Assembly (NCBI GenBank): GCA_021292105.1
Contig: CM037869.1
Span: 35,343,835-35,407,834, forward strand
DNA: 64,000 nt
From: Anadara kagoshimensis
Lineage: Eukaryota > Mollusca > Bivalvia > Arcoida > Arcidae
Direction of reading: 5' to 3'
The notes beneath the pieces were generated by a model. It made no database searches, was not told where the DNA came from, and saw nothing but the letters and a program-made list of their open reading frames with translations. Shown here piece by piece: positions 51,765 through 63,400 of the stretch. A program made the position numbers and the translations under genes. The first letter of the stretch is position 1; each line of letters starts with the position of its first letter.

Positions 51765-52467
51765 CTAAAAATACTATAACCAAAAAATAAATTAACCCCC
51801 CTACTCTCATAACTGTACGTCAGTCATGATGACGATACATGTAGATAGAAAAGACGAATAAATTAAATTGAAGAAAATAGTCGAAAACAAAATACTGTCA
51901 GTTTATCTGTATACCATCAAACAATCAGTAAAAAAAAACACCGAATAATTTTGAACCGGTCTCTCTAAACTATAGGCCTACTTGTTTTGATTTTTACAAA
52001 TGGCGTCTTCGGGTCAAAAGGAAAAAAACGCGGTCTATATGATGATGATGAAGATGATCAGTCCAAATCGCCAAAAAAAATAATAAAAAAATAAAACAAA
52101 TAAAATGCTGAAAAATGTGGATTGAAACAAATGACAACTTACCGTTCGAGTAACCATTCAAATCAATAAATACTTATATCATAAAGAGACGGCTTACCAT
52201 ATTGGCTGTGATGAGTTGTATGCAAACGATTGGGGATTTCCAGTTCATCTGCGTTATCTATGTTTTCCGAAAGTCGTGTATCTATTTTTAGAAATGATAC
52301 GATGAACGTAAAGTAGGTTGCATATTCACGTGAGTCTTCGATGTGCAATAGATATCTAAGACCGATGATAATGGATTGTTTACTGGGATAAAGGATAAAG
52401 TCTAATGCCGTGTTAGATGTAGTCCCGATTTACAAGAAATATGCAGTACAGATCTGTCGAAAGTGAC

Positions 52468-52803
52468 GACTACGGTAGCTCAGCAGGTAGAGTGCTTGCT
52501 CCGTCATTTGCAGGTAGTGGGTTCAAACTCCGACCGAATTGGGTCCAAGACTTGAAAGTGGGTAGTGACTGTTTTTTCACCAAACACTCGGCATTACAAA
52601 ATTAATATCACGGTTCTTTCGGATGGGAACATAAAATAAATAAGGTCCCGTGTCACTGAAGGCTTGGCACGATAAAGAATCCTGCTGTATAATGCCATCA
52701 GCGCAACGGGCAGACAAAATTTCTGCATTTTCACCTATAGTTGGAGACGTCTCGATATAAGTAAAATATTTTATGTGGGACGATTAACACCGTTACTCAA
52801 CCC
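52468..52803 (+). mobile_element. tRNA-derived SINE, near full length
   Basis: A box TAGCTCAGCAGGTAGAGTG and B-box region GGTTCAAACTCC (one base off GGTTCGAA), tail CGATTAACACCGTTACTCAA. The flanks TCGAAAGT and TCGAAGT may be the target duplication. Confidence 0.85.
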
Positions 52804-53037
52804 CTATCGAAGTTTGACACTGAGATAACTAAAAGGGGTCCTCGCCAGGCTGCCGAGTGGCCGAGATATGGATAGCTATAGTGACCGAAAAGCTACAAAA
52901 GATAAATAAAAAATGTTTCGGGATGAGTGACTTGACTTACTTGACTTATTCCTCTTGATTCCCTGGGGAACAAAGGGTCGCAACAACACCTCTCCATCTG
53001 ACACTTCTGGGCTATCTTCTTCAGTTTAGATGAGTAA

Positions 53038-53360
53038 GAGTTGAATAATGGTGTTTAACGTCCAATTCAAAACTATTTCACTTATATCGAAACATCGCCA
53101 GCTATAGGTGAAGGTGCAGAGATTTTGACTGTGCAATGCGCTGATGTCATTATAAAACAGGCCACGCCTTCCGTGACACGGGGCCTCGCTTATTTTATGT
53201 TCCCATCCCGTGACTTTCATTCTATAATGCTGAGCGCTTTGCAAAAGAACAACCAGTCACTGCCCACTTTCAAATATTGGGTCAGGCCCGATCGGGGTTC
53301 GAACCCACTACCTCCCACCTACGATTCAAACACTGTACCAACTCAATTACTGCAGTGGTT
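53038..53360 (-). mobile_element. tRNA-derived SINE, near full length
   Basis: Tail GAGTTGAATAATGGTGTTTA, head ACCAACTCAATTACTGCAGT, B box present. Short frames across it are artefacts. Confidence 0.85.
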
Positions 53361-53947
53361 GTGTCGGGATGAGGAGGTTTTAAAAATTAGCTTAGTGTTA
53401 ATTTTTCGACAGGTCGGTACTGTACACATATATATATGGATTGCATTTTCAGAAAATACTGATCAAGAAACACATGACTTTAATCAGGGCGGAACTTTAA
53501 GCAGACGGTCGATTTTATAGTTTGAGTACAGGTACATGGTATTCTATAGTGTTAATATTTAATTAAGCTACATACAACCGACGTCTTTGGATCAAAATAT
53601 TTTTATTTTTATGGTGACTTCCGGTAGAATGCGCAATATTACATTTTTACATCCTTGATGATACGACATTTTGAAATTGTTAAAAATAATATACAGGTGA
53701 GTTTTATTTTGTTTTTAGCATTTAGACAAAAATTTAATGTTAATATTCTCTTGCGTAAGACTTAGTAATACGCTTCCGTAATAAGAAATATTCTTGACTG
53801 GGACATTTAACTCCATTACTCACTTCAACTCCAAAGCAACGTAAAAACTTTGAAGCTGACAAACTAGGTTTAACACGTAAACTTCAACCAAGGAAGTATA
53901 TTACAAACTTCTACAAACTCCAAAAATGTATCAATGATTTCACATTA

Positions 53948-54126
53948 CAGTCAACCCTGTCTACAAAGGCCACCCAAGGGGACCAGTAAAAGTGGCCGTT
54001 ATAGGCAGGTGGCCCTTATATACAGGTTCAATTGATATGAATAAAGAACAATTAGTATACAATTCTACTGGCCTTTATAAGTAGGTGACCCTTATATAGA
54101 GGTAGTCTTTATGGGAGCTTGGACTA
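53948..54126. mobile_element. MITE M1
   Basis: CAGTCAACCCTGTCTACAAA at the left, AGGTAGTCTTTATGGGAGCT and TTGGACT at the right. Same length class as the other M1 copies. Confidence 0.7.
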
Positions 54127-54476
54127 AAGTGGGATGGAGGTGGGGTGTAGTGTTTACTGCATTTCTTCCATCAATATTTTGACTTCCATTTTTCTCACAA
54201 ACTGTTAAACGGTTCTTTATGAAACTTCAAAGGAACAATTTTTTGGTGGCGTAGTCATATACATGAATTTCCCATTTGGCATTGATTTGCGGAACTTTTA
54301 AATAATACTAGAGCTAATGTGTGTTGAAACATACCAAAAACAGTTTAAACTATAGCATTGTAATTTGTATAAAATATCGAGATATATAATTAATGACAAA
54401 GTGATTTGATTCAAAATATTTTTGTCAGACCAAACTATAGTGTTATATTACAGCTAAAGTAGACTTACACAGCATA

Positions 54477-55600
54477 GTGCGTCAAGTTTGACCTGGTCAT
54501 TTAACCTTTTATTTGGATATTAGATTGGGCTAATAAAAAGGGAAGACAACATGTTTCATTACCATACACACCCGGTTACTAATATTACATCTATCCTTAT
54601 ACATGTACAGTGAAACCTCCCTAAACCGGACACTCTCTAAACCGGACAACTCTCTATTCTGGACAAAATATTTGGTCCCGAATTTATCTTTCTTTATTTC
54701 AACTAACAAGAACCTCTCTAAATTTAACCGGACACTCTCTATTCCGGACACCGGACAAACTTTTTAGTCCCAAGTTGCTTATATCCTTAAAATTGAACCT
54801 CTCTAAACCGGACAACATTTTTTTATTAATTACTTGTTTTTTTTCCTTTTTTAAATATATTAGTTTTAAACAGATTTATAATAATATTCAATTATGTACA
54901 CTTAAAAATCATAAGTTTTTTTATTTTTTTTATTCTTATTTAAAATATTTGGTATTTAATTTAATCCCTCATGTATTCATATTTTAAATATTTTTCATCG
55001 ATAATTTTTTTTCTATTTCTTTTTGTGATTTTTCTTTCTAATCTAAATTTGTTCATTAATTTACTTATTAATTGACTCAATAACTTAAAATAAGCACTTC
55101 TATATAATCGTATCATATTATCTATAGTTGATACAGTTGTTTTGTTAATTATTATCCAGTAACACCTTATGGATCAAGGAGACTAGAAAGGTGTCAACAC
55201 TATTGTTGTCCTGTCAGGATTGATAAAGGTAGTGTCGTTTGCCTTTAGTACCCTAATTAGCATCCTATTAAGAAAGTGAATTAAAAGTGATTTAAAACCA
55301 ATTCAAACAGAGCTTTTACATATAGCATATCCTATAATACATTAATATGTACAGTGTTGTTGATTGTGGCTTCTCTGACATTTATCACATTTAGTTCAAG
55401 GGAGATAAGCTAGGTTAAAATTTCAAAACCTCCTTAAACCGGACACCTCCCTAAACCGGACAAAATGTATGGTCCAGAGCTTGTCCAGTTTAGAGAGGTT
55501 TTACTGTATATCGATTTCATATAGCCCCTAAATTACACAGTGAATATGTCCGTTTTAAATATTCAAATTAAAGGTCAAATGGCCAAGACAAATTTAAATC
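54477..55600. mobile_element. MITE M2 copy split by a second element
   Basis: Left half 54477-54607 (GTGCGTCAAGTTTGACCTGG through TCTATCCTTATACATG). Right half 55507 to about 55600 (TATCGATTTCATATAGCCCC through ATATTCAAATTAAAGGTCAA). Together they follow the intact copy at 57971-58187. Confidence 0.8.
54608..55506. mobile_element. 899-bp element with CCTCTCTAAACCGGACA ends
   Basis: Left end CAGTGAAACCTCCCTAAACC, right end GAGAGGTTTTACTG, TA on both sides. The AAACCGGACA motif repeats several times near each end. The interior is AT-rich with no transposase. TA target and CAGT ends fit a pogo/Tigger-like non-autonomous element. Confidence 0.8.
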
Positions 55601-55717
55601 ACTGTAACACATAAACAGTGGAGTTATAATTAATCTAGTTTAAAGCATTTCAATATCGTTTAAAAAACGCTTTCAAAGTGTATCCCCGCAAACGTAATTT
55701 AGGGAGGATATAGGAAT

Positions 55718-55818
55718 CGCTTCGTCCGTCTGTCTGTCTGTCCGTCCGTCTGTCTGTCTGTCCATCCGTCCGTCCGTCCGTCCGTCTGTCTGTCTGTCTG
55801 TCTGTCCGTCCGTCTGTC
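55718..55818. repeat. (TCTG/TCCG)n microsatellite
   Basis: About 25 units of GTCC/GTCT. It sits in a longer dispersed repeat (about 55690-55880) with GAGGATATAGGAATCGCTTC upstream, like the repeat at 62150. Confidence 0.9.
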
Positions 55819-55930
55819 CAATAATCATACCCCCTTCATACCTTCGATGTCTATCAAATGAAATAGACAAAATACACACTTATATTACTCATACATAAAT
55901 GTATTTTACCGGTCCTGATTCTTGTATCAA

Positions 55931-56196
55931 GAGGGAGGTCGTGGGTTCGAACCCCGACCGGGTCTGACCTAAGACTTGAATGTGAGTAGTGACTTTTCTT
56001 TTACAGTCACAACACTCGACATTACGAAAATGAAAGTCACGGTTCTTTCGAATGGGCACGATAAAGAACCCTGCTGTATAATTTCATCAGCACAAGGCAC
56101 AGGCAAAATTTCTGCAACTTCGCCTATAGCTGGCGACGTCTCGATATAAGTGAAATATTCTTGACTGGGAGGTTAAACACCATTACTCAACTCAAC
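55931..56196 (+). mobile_element. tRNA-derived SINE, 5' truncated
   Basis: Starts at the B-box side (GGGAGGTCGTGGGTTCGAAC) and keeps a full tail CATTACTCAACTCAACT. A short internal deletion is seen after GGTTCTTTCGAATGGG. Confidence 0.85.
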
Positions 56197-56227
56197 TGAT
56201 TCTTGTATTTGTTATAGATGTACAGTA

Positions 56228-56431
56228 CAGACCTGTCGAAATTTTAACACTAAACTGACGAATTAGTGCCGAATTGGTCGCTTATATCGAGTCGTCTTTA
56301 GCCATATCTTGGCAGGTTTTCGGCAGCTGTTATATGGAAAGTTTAGTTATCTCTTGACAGCTTTTTGGTCAGTCAGCACCCGAGCTTCGAATCATTTTCG
56401 GTAGATAAGTGTAAAAAATCGACAGGTCTGT
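56228..56431. mobile_element. MITE M3 (CAGACCTGTCGA ends)
   Basis: CAGACCTGTCGAAATTTTAA at the left and ATCGACAGGTCTGT at the right are inverted. About 204 bp. Relatives at 52437-53430, at about 19527-20257 (with the foldback MITE inside) and near 30390. Confidence 0.75.
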
Positions 56432-56485
56432 GTGTAATGTCATTAGTGCTATTTGTCTTTATTTCAGTTTAATAACTGCGGTACC

Positions 56486-56698
56486 TCAAGTAGTGAGGTC
56501 GAGTGCTCCTGTTAAGTTAGCTACACCCGTCACGTGTGTAATAAAATATAAAACTATTGGACGTTAGATATATCCAGGGCAATTCTGTACACAGAGACTT
56601 CAAACTTATCAACGATACTTTGACGGCCATAAAACTTTAAGAGGGCCTTGATGTACTTTTTCAGGATAAAAAACTAAGAAAGATTGAAAAAACATTGA
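56486..56698 (+). mobile_element. Dispersed repeat R2, tail half, cut by a SINE
   Basis: GTAGTGAGGTCGAGTGCTCC through GATACTTTGACGGCCATAAA, then AAACTAAGAAAGATTGAAAA and directly SINE sequence. The same block without the SINE is at 61140-61400. Confidence 0.7.
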
Positions 56699-57006
56699 AC
56701 TCCGTAAGTGGGAGGTCGTAGGTTCGAGCCCGACCGGATCTGACCCAAGACTTGAAAGTGGGTAGTAACTGCTCTTTCGCCAAGCACTCAGTATTACGAA
56801 ATGAAGTCACGGTTCTTTCGGATGGGAACTTAAAATAAACAAGGTCCCATGTCATGGTGGGCTTGGCACGATAAAGAACCGTGCTGTATAATGCCATCAG
56901 CGCAACGCACAGGCAGATTTTTTAACCTTCGCCTATAGCTGGCGACGCCAAGATAAAAGTGGATTATTCTTGACTGACTGTGACGTTAAACACCATTAAT
57001 CAACTC
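56699..57006 (+). mobile_element. SINE upstream of the locus B membrane exon
   Basis: 5' truncated at the anticodon-like region (CCGTAAGTGGGAGGTCG), tail GACGTTAAACACCATTAATC. It ends about 15 bp before the acceptor of the membrane exon, so the upstream intron ends in SINE-derived sequence. Confidence 0.8.
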
Positions 57007-57021
57007 ATCTCTTTATTTCAG

Positions 57022-57437
57022 TTGAATTGCAAATTCTAGTAGACATAAAAACGAGACGAATAACATGCGTGTACTGAAGAATGACACAGGCGATGTTCAA
57101 ACGAGTAGTGACTTTTATTATGAAAATTTGGGCAGTGACAGTGATGATGAATACCACAATAACAGAATTGGTAATCAATTGGTCAGTAATGGAGACACTG
57201 AACCTCAGAGTTTAACGAATGGTAATGAGAAAGAACGACAAATTCTGACGCATAAGAACTACCAAGATGGCAGTGACATTGAACAACAAAATTTGTTACC
57301 AAGAGAAAGAGAACCTGATCATAGTTCAAAGATTATTATTATTGTTTTGGTAATCGTACTGCTGGTTACTTTAATCTCGCTTATTGTTGCGTTGACTACT
57401 ATTGGTACGCAGAAAACTCAACCAGTAACCGGTACAA
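57022..57437 (+). CDS. Locus B first coding exon: cytoplasmic tail and type-II membrane anchor
   Basis: Acceptor CTCTTTATTTCAG, 43-nt untranslated leader, ATG at 57065, 124 codons, phase-1 donor GTAAGT at 57438. Residues 1-88 are hydrophilic and acidic, with loose repeats around Asn-Gly-Asp/Asn-Glu. A helix of about 21 residues at 90-110 is almost all Ile/Leu/Val. Tyr-Glu-Asn-Leu (residues 19-22) fits a YxxPhi signal and Glu-Gln-Gln-Asn-Leu-Leu (73-78) fits an acidic dileucine signal, both used for endocytic sorting; I did not see these in the A1 or A2 tails. Few positive charges flank the helix, so topology is inferred from the downstream CCP exons. Confidence 0.78.
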
Positions 57438-60400
57438 GTAAGTTCAGTTTAGTTTTCTCTGCAATACAGACCAACTCCAGTGTAAAATTATCCTGATGTC
57501 TTCCTCTTCATCAACCACTGCGGTAGCTCAGTTGGTAGCGTGCTCGCTCCGTAAGTGGGAATTCGTGGGTTCGAACCCCAACCGGGTCCTACATAAGACT
57601 TAAAAGTTGGTAGTGACTGTTCTTTCGCCAAGCACTCGGCATCACGAAATGAAAATCAAAAGTTTTTTGGATGGGAACTTAAAATAAACAAGGTCCCGTG
57701 TCACGGTATTTTGGCACGATAAAGAACCCTTCTACATAATGCATTCAGCGTAACGCACAGGCAAAATTTCTGTACCTTTGCCTATAGCTGGCGACGTCTC
57801 GATATAAGTGAAATATTCCTAAATGACCATTACTGAACTCAACTCTTAATCGGGCATAGCCCTTTTGTTATCATTTTGCCCTTTCAATGGGTAAAAACGG
57901 CATGCTTGCATTTTCGGTCGAAATTATTTCTTTCGATTTCAGACAGCTTGTTCTACGATCATGGTGTATAGTGCGTCAAGTTTGACCAGGCCGTTTGACC
58001 TTTAATCTAAATATTAGATTGGGCTAATGGACTGCCTGATATAGGGAAGACAGCGTGTTCATTACCATAAACGCCCGGTACCAAGTATTACTATCATCTA
58101 TCCTTATATACCGACTTTACATAACCCTTAAAATACGGAATAGATATTCAAATTAAAGGTCAAACGGTCAGGTCAAACTTGACGCACAAAATTTTTCACA
58201 TATAATAGTAATTGAGGTTCGTTTTAAATGGTTCCAATCATACCAAAATGGAACATAGTTTAATTTTATATGCATATATATATAAAATTCGCCGCCATGA
58301 CGTAAAATTTAAATAAGAGTTATCTAGCTTGGTTTTTTGTGTTTTGTTTTTTGTTTTTAGAGTGTAAAGTGCCACCTCACATCATGGCGGCAACGCACGC
58401 AAGTCACACAGGATATGAAATCGAAATTAAAAAGACCAAAGTCGTACCGCTTTGAAGGATGACAAAATGATATACAGGGGTTTAGCAGGTGTCACAGACC
58501 CATCTACCTTGTCAAAGATCCATGTACCCTGAGCCGTGTAACCTGCCAAAACCTTGCATAATCAAAAATAACATACTAATCCATGTCCGAATCACAATCC
58601 AGAAGCACTGTAAAAACTTTGGAACTGACAAGTTAGGTTAAACATGTGAACTTCCAACAGGGAAGTGAGGCTTGGTGCTCCGGAAGGGTAAGCACCTTCT
58701 GTTTAGCTATCTGCACCCGCCACGTGTGTAATCAAAATTGTGTGAAAGGGATATGGAACTATGGGTAACTTATAAGGCCCCTAATACATAAATTAGTTCA
58801 TCTTATATGTTTAAATGAAAGGTCAAGCGGACAGGTCAATTCTGTTTGTGCCACACACTTTATTGTATACCGTGTGTAATCAAAATTGTGTGAAAGGAAT
58901 ATGGAACTATTGGTAATTTATAAGGCCCCTAATACATAAATTAGTTGATCTTATATATTTATATATTTAAATTCTGTTTGTGCCACACACTTTATTGTAT
59001 ACCATGTTTTCCTTTTATCTGTATCTTCACCGTGAAATTCCATGTGTTTGTTTGTATTTTAGATTGTTCTGAACCTCCGGTTGTATCAGGCAGTACAGTG
59101 AGCAGGTCTGGTATATACAGCATCTATACTTGTCATCAGGACTTTTATCCAATTGGAGAATCCACAATTGTTTGTCAAGATGGAGCATGGTCACCCGTCA
59201 AGTTTAAGTGTTCAAGATGTGAATATAAAATTTATATTCTTAAAATCATATCTATTTCTTCTATTTGATCAACAAAATACATACCGATCAATGCCAACCA
59301 TCCCAATACAAAAGTCAAGACTGCAGTTATATAGGTGACACATATAAACGTCCACTGGAAAAGTGAGGCCGCATGTTCGCTCCTCATTAATATTCATATC
59401 TTTTTTGGTCACGTGATCGCGAAGTTTTGTTCCCGAGAAGATATGAAAACCAGATTCGTAAAATACAGCTATCGGCAAATAAATTAGTTTGACAGTCTAG
59501 CCTCTTTTTTGGCCCCCTGTACAATTGATAACCGGTGTCCTTGTGAATTTTGCTATCGAGTTTATTTTATTCCGATAGTTTGAATGTGGTATGGTGTTCA
59601 GCGCTTTCCCCTAAAGTTCCAATACTAGTATTCTTTACTTTTTCGATTTTTGTTATTTTTTATTTTAAAAGGAACCCATAAATTAATTGAAAGCTAGGAT
59701 GAAAAAGTTGACATTTGACGGATAAAATTGACAAGGTCGCCATGATTAAAGCGAACAATCGATATGAGTCATGTGGTTATGGTTTGAAAAATAGAGCCAA
59801 ATGTAGCAATTTGCAATTTTGTCAAAACTAAATGTCTGTTACACAGAACGACGTCGCTTCGTAAATTGAAAGTTAAAAGAAACCTTGAAAATTTAAAATA
59901 CTTCAATAAATACAAGGCTTTGGTTTTTGTACCGGTTTAGGGTTATAAAATTTAGCAGAGATTTGTTCCGCCACTTGGTGCAAGTTCTGTATGGCGCCAA
60001 ATGTAAATTATTTATATTCTATAACAAGTCATTGATAAATGGCAAATAATCATTAAATACGGCGGATATGCAAATTAATAAGTGAACTCTTTTTTTAGTA
60101 TGGGGTGATCCAGAAAGGTAAGAACCCCCTGTTGAGCTAGCTACACCCACCAAGTGTGTAAAGGACAGTTCTCTCATGAATTACAACAATTGTGCCATTT
60201 CTAAAAACGTATATCAAAATTTACATTTTGTTTTTGCATTTTACCCATTTATTTTTTTTCTAAATGAAAAAAATTATGTTCTTTCCTATAAGTGCTATTC
60301 AGATCTTTTAAATATTTTGAATGGGCTTCGCCGCCGTACCACGTGATCAATACCTCTTAACGTTTGGGCGGAACATTTTGGAAAACGTCAACGTTATAAA

Positions 60401-63400
60401 TTCCCGGAATAACGTCGTTTTTTACAGGAAAGCGTAATAGTGTTCGATTCCATGTCCATTGGAAACAAGCGTTTCACAGACACGTTAGAAGGTATCATGT
60501 GGTACAGCGGCGAACCCCATTAGATTTACTATTTAACAATCTCCCTAGAATTCTCTTTTCATTGGATTACTTCATAAATTTTTATTTAAGATTGTGGATC
60601 ACCGCCAAATATACGTTATAGTACACACCAATCAAGTGGGAACATAGCTGGTGCAGTAACGTCTTACTTCTGTCTTAGTGGATACGTCCCTGTTGGAGGA
60701 ACAAACATAATGTGTAATACCAATGGTCAATGGTCACCCAGCGATTTGTCATGTTTGAAAGGTGCTTATAATATTTATCTATTGTAGTGTATTAATGTCT
60801 TGTTCTCGTCATAATTTAATTGACGTTTCGCTGACCACGCCCACAATGTTCCGACAAAGGCCTGGCATGCTTTAAGTACGTGCAAAAAGAGTGAAAACTC
60901 GGCCTGAATTGCGCCGTTTAATGACGTCACTGACACTAGTACGTCATTAGTTGCCGTGACGATGCTTTGGTACCGCGATGGCGGCCACTTTGTCGGAATA
61001 TTGTGGGCGTGGCCGCGATCGGTCAATATGGGTTAAAGCATGCTATAGCTATAATCAACTGTTTTAAATAAAAAACAAACATACTAATTCAAGTGCGAAT
61101 CACAATCCAGGAGCAAAGTTAAAACTTTTGAACTGACACGTTAGGTTAGACACGTGAACTTCCACAAGGGTAGTGAGGTCGAGTGCTCCGAAATGGTGAG
61201 TACCTCCTGTTAAGTTAGCTACACCCGTCACGTTTGTAATAAAATATAGAAGTATGGGACGTTAAATATATCCAGGGCAATCCTAGACACAGAGACATCA
61301 AACTTATCGACGATACTTTGACGGCCATAAAACTTTAAGAGGACCTTGATGTACTTATTTCAGGATAAAAAACTAAGAAAGATTGAAAAAAACCATTGAA
61401 CTGTCAAGAAAATGGCTTTTTAGTGCTAAAACTTCTATTGTCGTGCAAATCAAACTGAATAACACCCTCTACCACTATAAACGTCATCTTTTGACAGTTA
61501 GATGGTTAAATGGGTAGTTTAAATTGTTAATTACATATTATACTAGTTTTAATTTAACAGCGCTAGACGACCGTTTCACAATACAATTCCTCATCAGTAG
61601 TGCTTGGACCAAAACTATTTTGAAGATGTTAAAAAGCTACCCAAAGAACCAAAATATATTTCACTAAATTAAGCTAAGGAAATACTTTGCATGAGGGAGT
61701 ATACCTTAGTTTTTGAGAAATTTCAAATTTTGACTTGCAGAAAATTTAGACAATTATAGTATGTTTCTGACAATAATACGAAATTATTGGCTTCTGAGTT
61801 TGTGATATCCTTGGGGCACCAGCCACCAGCAGAGATATCGGCTCAGAGGTTTAAATTACATATTATACCAGTTTTATATTTACAGCTCTAGACGACCGTT
61901 TCGGAATACAATTCCTCATCAGTAGTGCTTGGACCAAAATTATTTTGAAGAAGTTAATCTAATGTCAAACTAAAGCTGTTTTTTTTAGCAAAATGTCCGC
62001 GTTTTTTCTGCAGAAGCTTCGTTTGTAGAGTGTCGGGTCAGAAATCGGAATAATCTTTGTCCTAACACCTAGTACTTGTCGTCTGGTCTCTTGCTATGGG
62101 ATGTCTCTATGTATAATGAATTTTAAATTTTGAAATTTTCTCGCAAACAAGTTTTAGGAGGTATAGGAATCACCTTGTCTGTCTGTCCGCGTGGTTGTCC
62201 CAATATCGTGTCCGCTTCATATTTTCCATGATGGATTTTGATCAAACTTGTCACAAATGTAAACCAACGTGAGACAATGTGCCGCATACCAAATGTATGT
62301 GCATTAGTCTTAGGTCAAGGTCAGGAGGTCAATGTTTGAGGCGGCTGGTATTTGGCTCTCAAGAGACAGTTCTAGTTTAATGTGTTTGCTATCATCTATA
62401 CCCGACCTGAAAAACCAATGACGTTTCACAATAGAAACAGTAGTGAGTGAGTGAGTAATGTTGTTTAACGTCCCAGTCAAGAATATTTCACTTATATCGA
62501 GACGTCACCAGCTATAGGCGAAGGTGCAGAAATTTTTCCTGTGCGTTGCGCTGATGGCATTATACAGCTGGGCTCTTTAGCGTGCCACTGAGCCCACCTT
62601 GACACGGGACCTCGATTATTTTAAGTTCCCATCCGAAAGAACCGTGACTTTCATTTTGTAATGCCGAGTGCTTGGCGAAAGAACAGTCACTACCCACTTT
62701 CAAGTCTTGAGTCAGATCCGGCCGGGGTTCGAACCCACTACCTTCCACTTACGGAGCGAGAACTCTACCAACTGAGCTACCGCAGTGGCACAATAGAAAC
62801 AGTAGCGTAAGTCACAAAGTAAAAGATGGTATAAAACGAGCTTAGCAGTGACCTCAACTAAATCATTTAATGGATGGACTTTCTGTTTTACACACTTATC
62901 AAAAGCGTTACCTTTACTTTGAGATGTTCAAATCTGGATTGCGGAGTAAGCCGGAATGACCGGACAAAACCAATGACCATTGCCAAGCGAATTGACAACC
63001 TTCTTGCACTATAGCCGAGCGGGATTCTAACCTTTGGCATTGAACAGCAATAGTGGGAGCTTTGGACCAATCGATCACCCAGCCTCCCCACCCCAATCTA
63101 CCTTCTGATGTGACTAATGATTGATGGAAAAATATATCATATCCATAAACATTAATATTTAACCATTGGACTCTCTAGAAATGACGTTGATAGTGCTATA
63201 ACTTTCATTGCCTCGCAAAGCAAATTGAATAATGCTCGCTAGATCGTTATGATTATTTGCTTTGCATGCCAATGAAAGTTATAGCACAATAAACGCAATT
63301 TCTAGAAAGTTCAATAGTTATATTTACATTTATCATTTTTTGAAAACCTAATTTTGGTTTAATCCTTAAAAAATAAAAACACTGTCGTGTACGACATGCA

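Larger units (their letters stand above)
52437..53430. mobile_element. MITE M3 copy interrupted by two SINEs
   Basis: The left end (CAGTACAGATCTGTCGAAAG) and right end (TTAATTTTTCGACAGGTCGG) match the M3 family at 56228-56431. Between them lie a plus SINE (52468-52803) and a minus SINE (53038-53360), plus about 230 bp of extra sequence. Confidence 0.55.

Noticed and set aside
57515..57600. Possible tRNA gene at the SINE head
   Set aside because: A and B boxes are present but the cloverleaf does not close and the sequence continues into the SINE body; the same head recurs in other copies.
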